Source: an uncultured Geobacteraceae bacterium (lineage in GTDB: Bacteria > Desulfobacterota > Desulfuromonadia > Desulfuromonadales > Geopsychrobacteraceae). Taken from it: DNA of 62,474 nucleotides. Below are positions 24,694-32,587 of this stretch, piece by piece. A model generated the notes under the pieces. The model was given only the letters and a program-made list of their open reading frames with translations. It was not told the origin of the DNA and did not search any database. Numbering within the stretch: the stretch's first letter is position 1; the number at the start of each line of letters is the position of its first letter. A program made the position numbers and the translations under genes. The stretch covers positions 1 to 62,474 of the forward strand of contig CALFFB010000134.1 of NCBI GenBank assembly GCA_937958075.1, in the 5' to 3' direction.

Positions 24694-26345
24694 TGGAGAA
24701 GACTGCCCTTACCTATGTTGTCGGGCACCGCAACCCGGATACGGATTCCATCTGCAGTGCCATTGCCTATGCGGAGCTGCGCCGTCAGCAGGGATTGCCC
24801 AGGGTTCAGGCCGCCCGTGCCGGCAATATCAACCAGCAGACCCAGTTTGTTCTCGACAGTCTGGGCGTCGACATGCCACCGCTGCTGTCCGATGTGCATC
24901 CGCGCATCAAAGACGTGGTGACCGAGCCCGCCGTGTCCATCCATAAGGACGAGCCCATGTCCCGCGCCATCGAGCTCTATCATCAGCATCATATTCGCAT
25001 GCTGCCGGTGGTCGATGATGAGCAGGTGGCCTGCGGGCTGTTGCTGCTCAAGCGCGCGACGGAATTTTTTCTGGTGCCGTCGGATCCCGATAAAATGCGA
25101 CGGATAAAGGCGTCGATCCGCTCTATTCAGCGCTGTCTCAAGGCAACGTCCACCCACCTGGTTGATGAACACCAGGTAGAAGATTTTGATCTGTACGTCG
25201 GGGCGCGGCGTGAAGCCAGTTTTGACAGCTGGCTGCGCCAGACCTCTCCGGAAAAGATGATTCTGATTACCGGCGATCGTCCCGGCATCCAGAAGCTGGC
25301 GGTTCAGGCCGGAGTGCGGCTGCTGATCATCTCCGGCGGCGAGGATGTTGATCCGCAGCTGCTGGAACAGGCCCGGGCCAACCAGGTGTCCGTCCTGGTC
25401 AGCCGTTATGACACAGCCAACTCCGTCTGGCTCACCCGCATGGCGACCCCGGTGGGCAGCCTGGTGGATACCGATTTTCTGACGGTCAGGCCGAACGATC
25501 TTCTTGACGAGTTGCGTCTGAAGTTGACCCATGGCCGGCATCCCGGAGCTATTGTCTGTGCCGCCGACCAGCGGGTCAGGGGGGTCGCCACCAAGAGCCA
25601 TCTGATCAAAAGTTCGCCGGTGAAGTTGATTCTGGTGGACCATAACGAATTGTCGCAAGCGGTGCCCGGCGCTGACAAGGTCGAGATTACCGAGGTTATC
25701 GATCATCACCGCCTCGGCAACTTTCACACCGATCTGCCCATCCGCTTTATCAATCAGCCCCTTGGCAGCACCTGCTCACTGGTCGCCACCCTCTACCAGC
25801 AGGCAGGGATCGACCCGAGTCCGCAGCAGGCGGGGTTGATGCTGGCCGGTTTGCTGTCGGATACCCTGATCCTGAAATCGCCGACGACAACGGACGTTGA
25901 CCGTAAACTGGTTCCCTGGCTGGAGCAGCTCTCCGGGCTGGTGCATACGGAATTCGGACCTCGCCTGTTCGCCGCCGGCAGCCTGATGGCCAGCGGTGCC
26001 GCCGCCAGGGATCTGATCCTCTCCGATTTCAAGGAATACCAAATCGGCGATGGCCTCCTCGGTCTCGGGCAGGTGGAGGTTGTCAACCTGCACAGCTTTT
26101 ATCAGAGACAGCAGGAACTCTATGATGAGCTGGTTGCTATCCGGGCGGACAAGGGCTATGAACTGGCTGCCCTGCTGGTCACCGATATTGTCATGGAGAC
26201 CAGTTACCTGTTGACGGCTGGACCCGCTGAGCTGCCCTATGTGATCGGTTATCCGCAGATAGGCGATGACCTGTATCGGCTCAAAGGAGTGATGTCACGT
26301 AAAAAACAGCTGGTGCCGCATCTGCTTAAGGTATTCAAGAAATAA
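24693..26345 (+). CDS. ppaC: Manganese-dependent inorganic pyrophosphatase with CBS/DRTGG regulatory insert
   Basis: This family II pyrophosphatase hydrolyses PPi to two phosphates. The 550 residues exceed the plain enzyme (about 310) because regulatory domains are inserted. The DHH domain starts with VVGHRNPDTDSICSAIAYAEL. CBS motifs follow (VHPRIKDVVTEPAVSIHKDEPMSRAI and HHIRMLPVVDDE), then a DRTGG-like region and a second CBS (VRGVATKSHL), and the core resumes with LVDHNELSQA and EVIDHHRLG. The C-terminal DHHA2 domain contains SRKKQLVP, the phosphate grip. CBS domains usually bind adenine nucleotides, so energy charge probably regulates it. Confidence 0.94.
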   Translation: MEKTALTYVVGHRNPDTDSICSAIAYAELRRQQGLPRVQAARAGNINQQTQFVLDSLGVDMPPLLSDVHPRIKDVVTEPAVSIHKDEPMSRAIELYHQHHIRMLPVVDDEQVACGLLLLKRATEFFLVPSDPDKMRRIKASIRSIQRCLKATSTHLVDEHQVEDFDLYVGARREASFDSWLRQTSPEKMILITGDRPGIQKLAVQAGVRLLIISGGEDVDPQLLEQARANQVSVLVSRYDTANSVWLTRMATPVGSLVDTDFLTVRPNDLLDELRLKLTHGRHPGAIVCAADQRVRGVATKSHLIKSSPVKLILVDHNELSQAVPGADKVEITEVIDHHRLGNFHTDLPIRFINQPLGSTCSLVATLYQQAGIDPSPQQAGLMLAGLLSDTLILKSPTTTDVDRKLVPWLEQLSGLVHTEFGPRLFAAGSLMASGAAARDLILSDFKEYQIGDGLLGLGQVEVVNLHSFYQRQQELYDELVAIRADKGYELAALLVTDIVMETSYLLTAGPAELPYVIGYPQIGDDLYRLKGVMSRKKQLVPHLLKVFKK

Positions 26346-26426
26346 TAACGTCATTGTTCCTGCTCTCCGGATGGAGGGAAAAACGTGGCGGAATACTATT
26401 GATTCAGTACGAAAGGGTTGGTGTTG

Positions 26427-26822
26427 ATGGTGAAAGATAAAGAGATCTCTGTCGTTTTTTACCAACGGCGATATCGCGAAGATAAGTGGCGGCAACACCT
26501 TGTCGATGCTGACCTCGACGCCCTGTTTGCCGAACTGGTGCCGGAACTGAAATCCTTTGATTTTCATCTGTGCCGGGTGGAGGAACCCTCCATGGAGATG
26601 GAGATAAAGGGCTACGGCGATCTGCTCAACAGTATTCGCTTGCGCGCTCCCGCCCAGGGGGTCGGCAATATGTGTCTGGGGCATATTATCGGAGCCAGCA
26701 GAAACCTCGATCTGGCAGAGGATATCCGGCGCGGGGTCAACCGTGTCGCCTTTGCGCCGGAGACTATCGAACCCGAAGGCAGTGACAAGATTGTTTGTCA
26801 CAACTGCGGCTGCGGTTGCTGA
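26427..26822 (+). CDS. Hypothetical protein with C-terminal CxxCxCxC motif
   Basis: I do not recognise this 131-residue protein. An acidic alpha/beta body (FYQRRYREDKWRQHLVDADLDALFAELVPELKSFD) is followed by a Gly-rich middle and a sharp C-terminal Cys cluster, CHNCGCGC. That cluster could bind zinc, Fe-S or copper, or act as a redox tail. It has no signal peptide. The start is ATG 26427 with AAAGGG upstream; TTG and GTG codons just before it are possible. It lies between the pyrophosphatase and lexA, apparently outside the SOS operator. Confidence 0.7.
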   Translation: MVKDKEISVVFYQRRYREDKWRQHLVDADLDALFAELVPELKSFDFHLCRVEEPSMEMEIKGYGDLLNSIRLRAPAQGVGNMCLGHIIGASRNLDLAEDIRRGVNRVAFAPETIEPEGSDKIVCHNCGCGC

Positions 26823-26831
26823 TATCCGCCA

Positions 26832-26861
26832 TTGACAAGTTCCGCCTCCAATAGTTACCAT
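26832..26861 (+). promoter_or_regulatory. Putative lexA promoter
   Basis: TTGACA (26832-26837) and TACCAT (26856-26861) are 18 bases apart. The -10 element lies inside the operator palindrome, so bound repressor would block polymerase. Confidence 0.6.
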
Positions 26862-26880
26862 GCAGTAACTATTGGAGGCG
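26843..26880. promoter_or_regulatory. LexA operator within a 38-bp perfect palindrome
   Basis: The core AGTTACCATGCAGTAACT (26853-26870) is symmetric. The symmetry extends to perfect 16-bp arms (26843-26858 and 26865-26880) around the 6-bp centre CATGCA. The right arm contains GGAGG (26874-26878), the ribosome-binding site of lexA. The core is therefore the best candidate LexA box. In mRNA that includes both arms, the same arms would form a hairpin hiding the ribosome-binding site. Confidence 0.75.
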
Positions 26881-26883
26881 CCC

Positions 26884-27492
26884 ATGTCGACATTAACCCC
26901 CCGTCAACACCAGGTTTACCGTTTTATCCAGACCTGTCTTGATCATTCCGGAGTGCCGCCTACCCTGCAGGAGATCGCCGCGCATTTGGGAATCAACGGC
27001 AATATGGGCGTGTTGCGCCATCTGCAGGCGCTGGAAAAAAAAGGCTACATCGAGCGTACCAGGGGTGGCTCCCGTGGTATCCGTGTGGTTGGCCGCCGTT
27101 CTGCCAGGGGTCTGCCGGTTCTCGGCACTGTCGCCGCCGGACCCCTGCGCGAAGCACTGCAGGACGCTGACGACTGGATTCAGGTCGATGCCTCCCTGGC
27201 CCGTAGCGATGATTGTTTCGGCTTGCGGGTCGAGGGCGACTCCATGATTGAGGCGCATATCCTTTCCGGTGATGTCGCTGTCGTGCGTCCGCAGCAGAGC
27301 GCCAACGACGGGGATATCGTTGTCGCCATGGTCGGGGGGGAAGCCACCCTGAAACGCTTTTTCCATCAGGGGGACTCCATCCGCCTGCAGCCGGAAAATG
27401 CCCGGATGGAAGCGATTGTCATCTCGGACGCCGACGAGGGGGTGCGGATCCTGGGCAAAGTGACCGGCATTATCCGGAGTTTCGGGAGATGA
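26884..27492 (+). CDS. lexA: LexA repressor, SOS regulator
   Basis: LexA (202 residues) represses the SOS regulon and cuts itself when RecA is activated. The N-terminal winged helix has PTLQEIAAHLGINGNMGVLRHLQALEKKGYIER. The cleavage site is A85-G86 (TVAAGPL), with catalytic S120 (GDSMIEAHI) and K157 (LKRFF). AGGAGG-type ribosome binding (26873-26878) fixes ATG 26884. It heads a three-gene unit with a DUF6504 gene and dinB: its TGA overlaps the next ATG. The recognition helix differs from E. coli LexA, consistent with a different operator. Confidence 0.96.
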   Translation: MSTLTPRQHQVYRFIQTCLDHSGVPPTLQEIAAHLGINGNMGVLRHLQALEKKGYIERTRGGSRGIRVVGRRSARGLPVLGTVAAGPLREALQDADDWIQVDASLARSDDCFGLRVEGDSMIEAHILSGDVAVVRPQQSANDGDIVVAMVGGEATLKRFFHQGDSIRLQPENARMEAIVISDADEGVRILGKVTGIIRSFGR

Positions 27493-27743
27493 GGATGCAA
27501 CCGGCTGTTAGCGGCATCCGGGTCGCTGTTGTCCACGGTCCGCAGGGGCAGCTCAGGCCCGTCTGGTTTGATTTGAACCACCGCCAACACCGCATTGTCG
27601 AGGTGACCAACAGCTGGCGGGAGCGGCGCGGACAGGCCCGGTTCAGATATTTCCATGTCAGTGACGGCGGCGCTCTCTATGAGCTGGCCTACTGTCTGGA
27701 AGACGGCACCTGGACGGTGCAGCATATAGAGGTATTGGATTAG
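27489..27743 (+). CDS. DUF6504 family small protein
   Basis: This 84-residue protein matches the DUF6504 type found next to DNA polymerase Y-family and imuB-like genes. RPVWFDLNHRQHRIVEV and FRYFHVSDGGALYELAYCLEDGTWTVQHIEVLD form a compact beta-sheet. No catalytic motif is visible. The start ATG 27489 overlaps the lexA stop, and dinB follows after 3 bases. Tight coupling suggests an accessory part in translesion synthesis, which is an inference from context only. ATG 27495 is an alternative start. Confidence 0.8.
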   Translation: MRMQPAVSGIRVAVVHGPQGQLRPVWFDLNHRQHRIVEVTNSWRERRGQARFRYFHVSDGGALYELAYCLEDGTWTVQHIEVLD

Positions 27744-27746
27744 CTT

Positions 27747-28973
27747 ATGCAGCCCTGTGTCCTGCATGTCGATATGAACGCCTTTTTTGCCGCTGTCGAG
27801 CAGCAGTCCAATCCGGCCCTGCGCGGCTGTCCGGTGGCGGTTGTCGGCAAACAGCAGCGGACCATCATTCTGACCGCCTCCTACGAAGCCCGGGTTTTCG
27901 GGGTCAAAACCGGGATGACCCTGTATGAGGCACGCCAGCGTTGTCCCGATCTGCAGCTGGTCGCCGCCAATAACCGCCTCTATACCGATGTGTCGAGCCG
28001 GATCATTCAGCTCTTTTACGATTATTCACCTCAGGTCGAGGTGTTCTCCGTTGACGAAGCCTTCCTTGATGTCAGCGGGTCGGTCCATCTGTTCGGCAGC
28101 GCCCGCCGCATCGCCTATCTGATCAAATCGCGCATCAAGACAACCTTCGGCTTAACCTGTTCCGTCGGGATCGCCCCCAACAAGCTGCTGGCCAAGCTGG
28201 CTTCGGACATGCAGAAACCCGACGGTTTGACGGAAATCAAAGAGGAGGAGGTGGCCCAGCTGCTGGAAAGCCTGCCCGTCGGGGAGCTGTGCGGAATCGG
28301 CAAAAAGACGGTGCAGAAACTTCAGCATCTCAGCATCAGGACCTGCGGACAGCTGGGAGCTGCCCCTATACCTCTGCTGAAACGGCACTTCGGTGTCGTC
28401 GGTGAGCAGCTCAGCCGCATGGCGCGAGGAATTGACGAGCGGCCGGTTGTCGGCGAGCAGGACGCATCGGACATCAAAAGCGTCAGCCACAGCATGACCC
28501 TGCAGCGGGATCTGGAGAAGCGCGAGGATATCGCCTGTTTTCTGCTGCAGCTTGCGGAAATGGTGGGGCGCCGGGTGCGGCGCTATGGCGTGGTTGGTCG
28601 CACCGTGACGCTGATCGTGCGCTATGCCGATTTTACCACCTTCAGCCGGCAGCAGCAGCAACCTGAAGCCCTTGGGCGCAGCGATCAGATTTATCAGGCG
28701 GCTTTGCGCATCTTCGAGCAGATGGTTCTCGACCAGCCCGTGCGCCTGCTGGGGGTGCGGTTGTCGACGCTGGATCATCGTCAGCGCCAGCTGCCCTTGT
28801 GGCCGGAAGAACGCCGTCGTGAAGCCTTGGCCGCTTCCCTTGATCAGGTCAATGACAGGTACGGCGAGTTCGCCGTCATGCCGGCCAGCCTGCTGCCGGT
28901 GAAAGGGAAGGGGAGTCATGTGATTTCACCGGCCTGGCGACCGGAGGGGATTCGCAATATCGGGGTGCAGTAG
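27747..28973 (+). CDS. dinB: DNA polymerase IV (DinB)
   Basis: This Y-family translesion polymerase has 408 residues. Palm motifs are HVDMNAFFAAVEQQ (first Asp) and VFSVDEAFLDVS (catalytic Asp-Glu). The finger region has YEARVFGVKTGMTLYEARQRCPDL. CSVGIAPNKLLAKLASDMQKPDG is a DinB signature, and the little-finger domain fills the C-terminal third. Q348-L-P-L-W352 fits a beta-clamp binding peptide. Being third in the lexA unit, it is expected to be SOS-induced. Its TAG directly abuts the TAG of the convergent shikimate kinase, so no spacer or terminator is visible. Confidence 0.96.
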   Translation: MQPCVLHVDMNAFFAAVEQQSNPALRGCPVAVVGKQQRTIILTASYEARVFGVKTGMTLYEARQRCPDLQLVAANNRLYTDVSSRIIQLFYDYSPQVEVFSVDEAFLDVSGSVHLFGSARRIAYLIKSRIKTTFGLTCSVGIAPNKLLAKLASDMQKPDGLTEIKEEEVAQLLESLPVGELCGIGKKTVQKLQHLSIRTCGQLGAAPIPLLKRHFGVVGEQLSRMARGIDERPVVGEQDASDIKSVSHSMTLQRDLEKREDIACFLLQLAEMVGRRVRRYGVVGRTVTLIVRYADFTTFSRQQQQPEALGRSDQIYQAALRIFEQMVLDQPVRLLGVRLSTLDHRQRQLPLWPEERRREALAASLDQVNDRYGEFAVMPASLLPVKGKGSHVISPAWRPEGIRNIGVQ

Positions 28974-29480
28974 CTACCGCAGCTGGTCGATCAGCTCGTC
29001 GACAACGCACGCCGGCGGCCGGCCGGATGTGCTGATCTGCGGAAACTGGCGGTAAACAGGGTTGCGTTGTTGGAGCAACTCGCTGATGCGTTGCCGGGGA
29101 TCAGGCTGCTGCAGCAGGGGGCGGGCATGGTCTTGGCTGCTGATGCGCTGAAAGATCTCCTCGGCGGTGGCCGTCAGGCAGAAGATCCGGCCACTGGCTT
29201 CGAGCTTTTGTACATTGTCGGGGTTCATCACCAGCCCGCCGCCGGTAGCAATGACCAGCCCCTGGCGTGCCGCCAGCTCTGCGACCAGGTCCGCCTCCAT
29301 GGCGCGAAAGGCCGCTTCCGACTGCCGGGCGAAGATATCGGCGACACAGCATCCGCAGCGTTCTTCAATCAGCGCGTCGGTATCGACAAAGGTCATATCA
29401 AGACGCTGGGCCAGTGTGCGACCGATGGTGCTTTTACCGGTTCCCATAAAACCGGTGAGGATAATGTTGGCGTGGGCCAT
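28974..29480 (-). CDS. aroK: Shikimate kinase
   Basis: Shikimate kinase (168 residues) phosphorylates shikimate in aromatic amino-acid synthesis. It shows the P-loop GFMGTGKSTIG (residues about 9-19), DTDALIEERCGCCVADIF (metal/shikimate Asp), the FRAMEADLV lid region and IATGGGLVMN. ATG 29480 gives the family N-terminus MAHANIILTGF; the frame stays open upstream to 29546 without supporting signals. The Cys triplet in RCGCC is unusual. The gene is divergent from typA, and both promoters lie within about 200 bases. Confidence 0.92.
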   Translation of the reverse strand: MAHANIILTGFMGTGKSTIGRTLAQRLDMTFVDTDALIEERCGCCVADIFARQSEAAFRAMEADLVAELAARQGLVIATGGGLVMNPDNVQKLEASGRIFCLTATAEEIFQRISSQDHARPLLQQPDPRQRISELLQQRNPVYRQFPQISTSGRPPACVVDELIDQLR

Positions 29481-29684
29481 GATGACATGTCTTTCCGCAG
29501 AACGCTTCCGTGCAGGATTGTGGACTCCTGGCGAAGATAGAAACATCCGTGACCCGAAGTCAAGACGGATAGCGGAGAAATATGGGCCCTGTCATGGAAA
29601 TTTCTTGGCTTGCAGCGGCCTTTCTGATATGTTCGCGCTCTTTTTCCCCCACTCAAAAAACAGTTATTTTATAAGGATTTGTGA

Positions 29685-31496
29685 ATGATCGAAAACATCA
29701 GGAATATCGCTATTATCGCTCACGTTGACCACGGCAAGACGACGCTGGTTGATGCCATGCTGGTGCAGTCGGGGGTCTTTCGTGAGCATCAGGTGATTAC
29801 TGAGCGGGTCATGGACAGCAACGACCTGGAAAAGGAGCGGGGGATTACCATCCTGGCAAAAAATCTCGCGGTGCAGCACGGGGATCTCAAGATCAACATT
29901 GTCGATACGCCGGGCCACGCGGATTTTGGCGGCGAGGTTGAGCGGATTCTGAAGATGGTCGATTCGGTGCTGCTGCTCGTCGATGCCTTTGACGGCCCCA
30001 TGCCCCAGACCCGGTTTGTGTTGAAGAAATCGCTGGATCTGGGCATCAAGCCGATTGTCGTCATCAACAAGATCGACCGCCCCGGCGCGCGTCCGGAAGC
30101 GGTGGTCGATATGGTCTTTGACCTGTTCTGCGAGCTCAACGCCAACGAAGAGCAGCTGGATTTTCCCATCGTTTACGCCAGCGCCAAGTTCGGCATCGCC
30201 AAGGCCGCCCTCGAAGATCAATCGGATAATCTGGATCCCCTGTTTGCCGTGATTCGTGATCGGGTCGAGCCGCCTGCTGGTAATCCGGAGGCGCCTTTTC
30301 AGATGCTGGTTTCAAGCATCGATTACAACAAGTTCATCGGCCGTATCGGCACCGGCAAGATCGCCAACGGAACAGTGCACGCCGGGGAGACAGTGGTACG
30401 TATTGATCGGGACGGCAAGGTGACGACGGGACGCATTACCAAGCTGCTGGGTTACCAGGGACTGCAGCAGGTTGAAATGGAACAGGCCAGCGCCGGGGAT
30501 ATTGTCACCATTGCCGGTTTTGAGGAACTCGGTATCAGCGAGACCCTGGCCAGTATCGAGTTGCCGGAAGCTCTGCCCTATGTGGCCATCGACGAGCCGA
30601 CCCTGTCGATGAATTTTATCGTCAACAGCTCGCCTTTTGCCGGTCGTGAAGGCAAGTGGGTCACATCGCGCAATATTCGTGATCGGCTGATGAAAGAGTT
30701 GCGAACCAACGTCTCCCTGCGTGTTGAAGAGACGGACAACACCGACACCTTCAAGGTGTCCGGACGTGGCGAACTGCATCTGTCGATTCTCATTGAGAAC
30801 ATGCGGCGCGAGGGCTTTGAGCTGGCGGTCTCCAAGCCGGAAGTCATTTTCCGGGAAATCGACGGGGAACTCAGTGAGCCGATGGAATATCTGGCCATAG
30901 ACGTGCCGGAAGAATACCAGGGGACGGTGATCGAAAAACTGGGACGGCGCAAGGCGGAGATGACCTCCATGCAGACGATGGAGGGTACAAACCGGATTGA
31001 ATTCGTCATTCCGGCCCGCGGCCTGATCGGCTTCCGTACGGAGTTTCTGACGGATACCCGCGGTACCGGCGTGATGAATCACAGCTTCCACAGCTATGCG
31101 CCCTACAAGGGGCCCATCGAGGGGCGTAAAAACGGGGTACTCATCGCCATGGAGGCGGGTGAGACCGTTGCTTATTCCCTGTTTGGTCTGCAGGACCGCG
31201 GGATCCTCTTTGTCGGTCCGGGGGTTCAGGTTTATGAAGGGATGATCATCGGCGAGCACAATCGGGAGAACGACCTGGTGGTCAATGCCTGTCGGGGCAA
31301 AAAGCTCACCAACGTGCGTGCCTCCGGCAGTGACGAGGCCGTGCGTCTGACGCCACCGAAAAATCTGTCCCTGGAGCAGGCCCTGGAATATATCAATGAT
31401 GATGAACTGGCGGAGATCACGCCCAAGTCGATCCGGCTGCGCAAGCGTTACCTCGACGCCAATGACCGTAAGCGGATGGAGAAAAAGGCGAAGTAA
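29685..31496 (+). CDS. typA: Translational GTPase TypA/BipA
   Basis: TypA binds 70S ribosomes and helps growth under stress and 50S assembly. The 603-residue protein has the GTPase domain (AHVDHGKTTLVDAML, VDTPGHADFGGEVER, NKIDRPGARPE), domains II and III, and the BipA-specific C-terminal part (RGLIGFRTEFLTDTRGTGVMNH, RKNGVLIAMEAGETVAYSLFGLQDRG). AAGGA upstream of ATG 29685 is a good ribosome-binding site. TTGGCT (29605) and TATGTT (29628) spaced 17 bases could be its promoter. It appears monocistronic. Confidence 0.97.
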   Translation: MIENIRNIAIIAHVDHGKTTLVDAMLVQSGVFREHQVITERVMDSNDLEKERGITILAKNLAVQHGDLKINIVDTPGHADFGGEVERILKMVDSVLLLVDAFDGPMPQTRFVLKKSLDLGIKPIVVINKIDRPGARPEAVVDMVFDLFCELNANEEQLDFPIVYASAKFGIAKAALEDQSDNLDPLFAVIRDRVEPPAGNPEAPFQMLVSSIDYNKFIGRIGTGKIANGTVHAGETVVRIDRDGKVTTGRITKLLGYQGLQQVEMEQASAGDIVTIAGFEELGISETLASIELPEALPYVAIDEPTLSMNFIVNSSPFAGREGKWVTSRNIRDRLMKELRTNVSLRVEETDNTDTFKVSGRGELHLSILIENMRREGFELAVSKPEVIFREIDGELSEPMEYLAIDVPEEYQGTVIEKLGRRKAEMTSMQTMEGTNRIEFVIPARGLIGFRTEFLTDTRGTGVMNHSFHSYAPYKGPIEGRKNGVLIAMEAGETVAYSLFGLQDRGILFVGPGVQVYEGMIIGEHNRENDLVVNACRGKKLTNVRASGSDEAVRLTPPKNLSLEQALEYINDDELAEITPKSIRLRKRYLDANDRKRMEKKAK

Positions 31497-31584
31497 CGCT
31501 GCGAAGATCCGTCTTCTCCTGACTTGATTCCGGTCGCTGTGTCGTGGTAAAAGGTGAATAAACCAACGTTTTCACGGAACGCCT

Positions 31585-32283
31585 ATGGCCGCGAGTCTGC
31601 ATACAACCCAACCCATGTCGCCGCTGACCCTGACTCCGGGGTACGGTGGCGCTTCCATAAGCGGTCATCGCTCCGGGGAGAAGAATTCCCCGGACGCCGC
31701 CAGTGAAACCACCCGTCCTTCAACCCCGTCAAGCACATCACCGGCAGCAGACCCATCATCGCCGTCGCCAGGGGGAGCCCCTCAGGGGAACTTCAGTGAT
31801 ACCCTGTCCCTAAGCCGCGAGGCCGAAGCCATCCGCCAGCTGCAGCAGCGGGACCGGGAGGTGCGTACCCATGAAGCGGCGCACGCGGCCGTCGGCGGAC
31901 GCTACGCCGGTCATCCTACCTATCAGTTTCAGCGTGGGCCTGACGGCCAGCAGTACGCCATCGGGGGAGAAGTTGCCATCGATGTCTCCAAGGTGCCCGG
32001 AGATCCCGAGGCTACCCTGCAGAAAGCCGAGCAGATCCGTGCTGCCGCCCTGGCACCGGCCCAGCCCAGCGCCGCCGACATGAAGATCGCCCAGCGGGCG
32101 CAGATGATGGCAACCGAAGCGCGGATGGAGCTGGCGCAACAACAGGCGGAAGCCCTGGTTTCCGCATCTGACGACACACCACAGGCGGATAACAGCTCAG
32201 ATTCAGAGTCCGCCACCGCGACCTCTGCGGATGCGGGGCAGACAGAGGGGTCGCGCCGTACCGCATTTGCTGTCTACGCGTAA
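31585..32283 (+). CDS. SprA-related putative metalloprotease
   Basis: The 232-residue protein belongs to the SprA-related (CJM1_0395-like) family. The core is RDREVRTHEAAHAAVGGRYAG, with a HEAAH zinc-protease-like motif near residue 97, then PTYQFQRGPDGQQYAIGGEVAIDVSK. The first 70 residues are Ser/Pro/Gly-rich and the last 50 are Gln/Ala- and Ser/Asp-rich, both likely disordered. There is no signal peptide. Protease activity is assumed from the motif and unproven for this family. It is flanked by typA and a 304-base gap before pyc. Confidence 0.8.
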   Translation: MAASLHTTQPMSPLTLTPGYGGASISGHRSGEKNSPDAASETTRPSTPSSTSPAADPSSPSPGGAPQGNFSDTLSLSREAEAIRQLQQRDREVRTHEAAHAAVGGRYAGHPTYQFQRGPDGQQYAIGGEVAIDVSKVPGDPEATLQKAEQIRAAALAPAQPSAADMKIAQRAQMMATEARMELAQQQAEALVSASDDTPQADNSSDSESATATSADAGQTEGSRRTAFAVYA

Positions 32284-32435
32284 AAAAATCACCTTTTCTA
32301 CCATTCTTCTCTACCACATCAGACATTAAATCATTGATCTGCAATTAGCTGTTTTTTCATCTGTATGGAACTTCTGCAGGCTCCCTCCAACTAGGGCAGT
32401 TACCCTTTCTGTTAAAAATAAAACAGGATTCTAGC

Positions 32436-32476
32436 TTGACAAAGATCCGCAGATATTGTTCCTATGCAGATGCATA
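32436..32476 (+). promoter_or_regulatory. Putative pyc promoter and overlapping palindrome
   Basis: The 304-base gap 32284-32587 is AT-rich compared with its neighbours. TTGACA (32436-32441) with TCCTAT (32460-32465, 18-base spacing) is a possible promoter. TATGCAGATGCATA (32463-32476) is an exact 6-2-6 inverted repeat overlapping the -10 and could be an operator. Nothing else in the gap is assignable. Confidence 0.42.
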
Positions 32477-32587
32477 ATCTGTAAGCAGCTGAAATATCGT
32501 AAGAAATTTACTTAAAGTAAAATTGTTTAGTCATCTCAAAATATAACAGATCGGGTAATTGCATACTATCAGATGGAGGTCGAGGTT

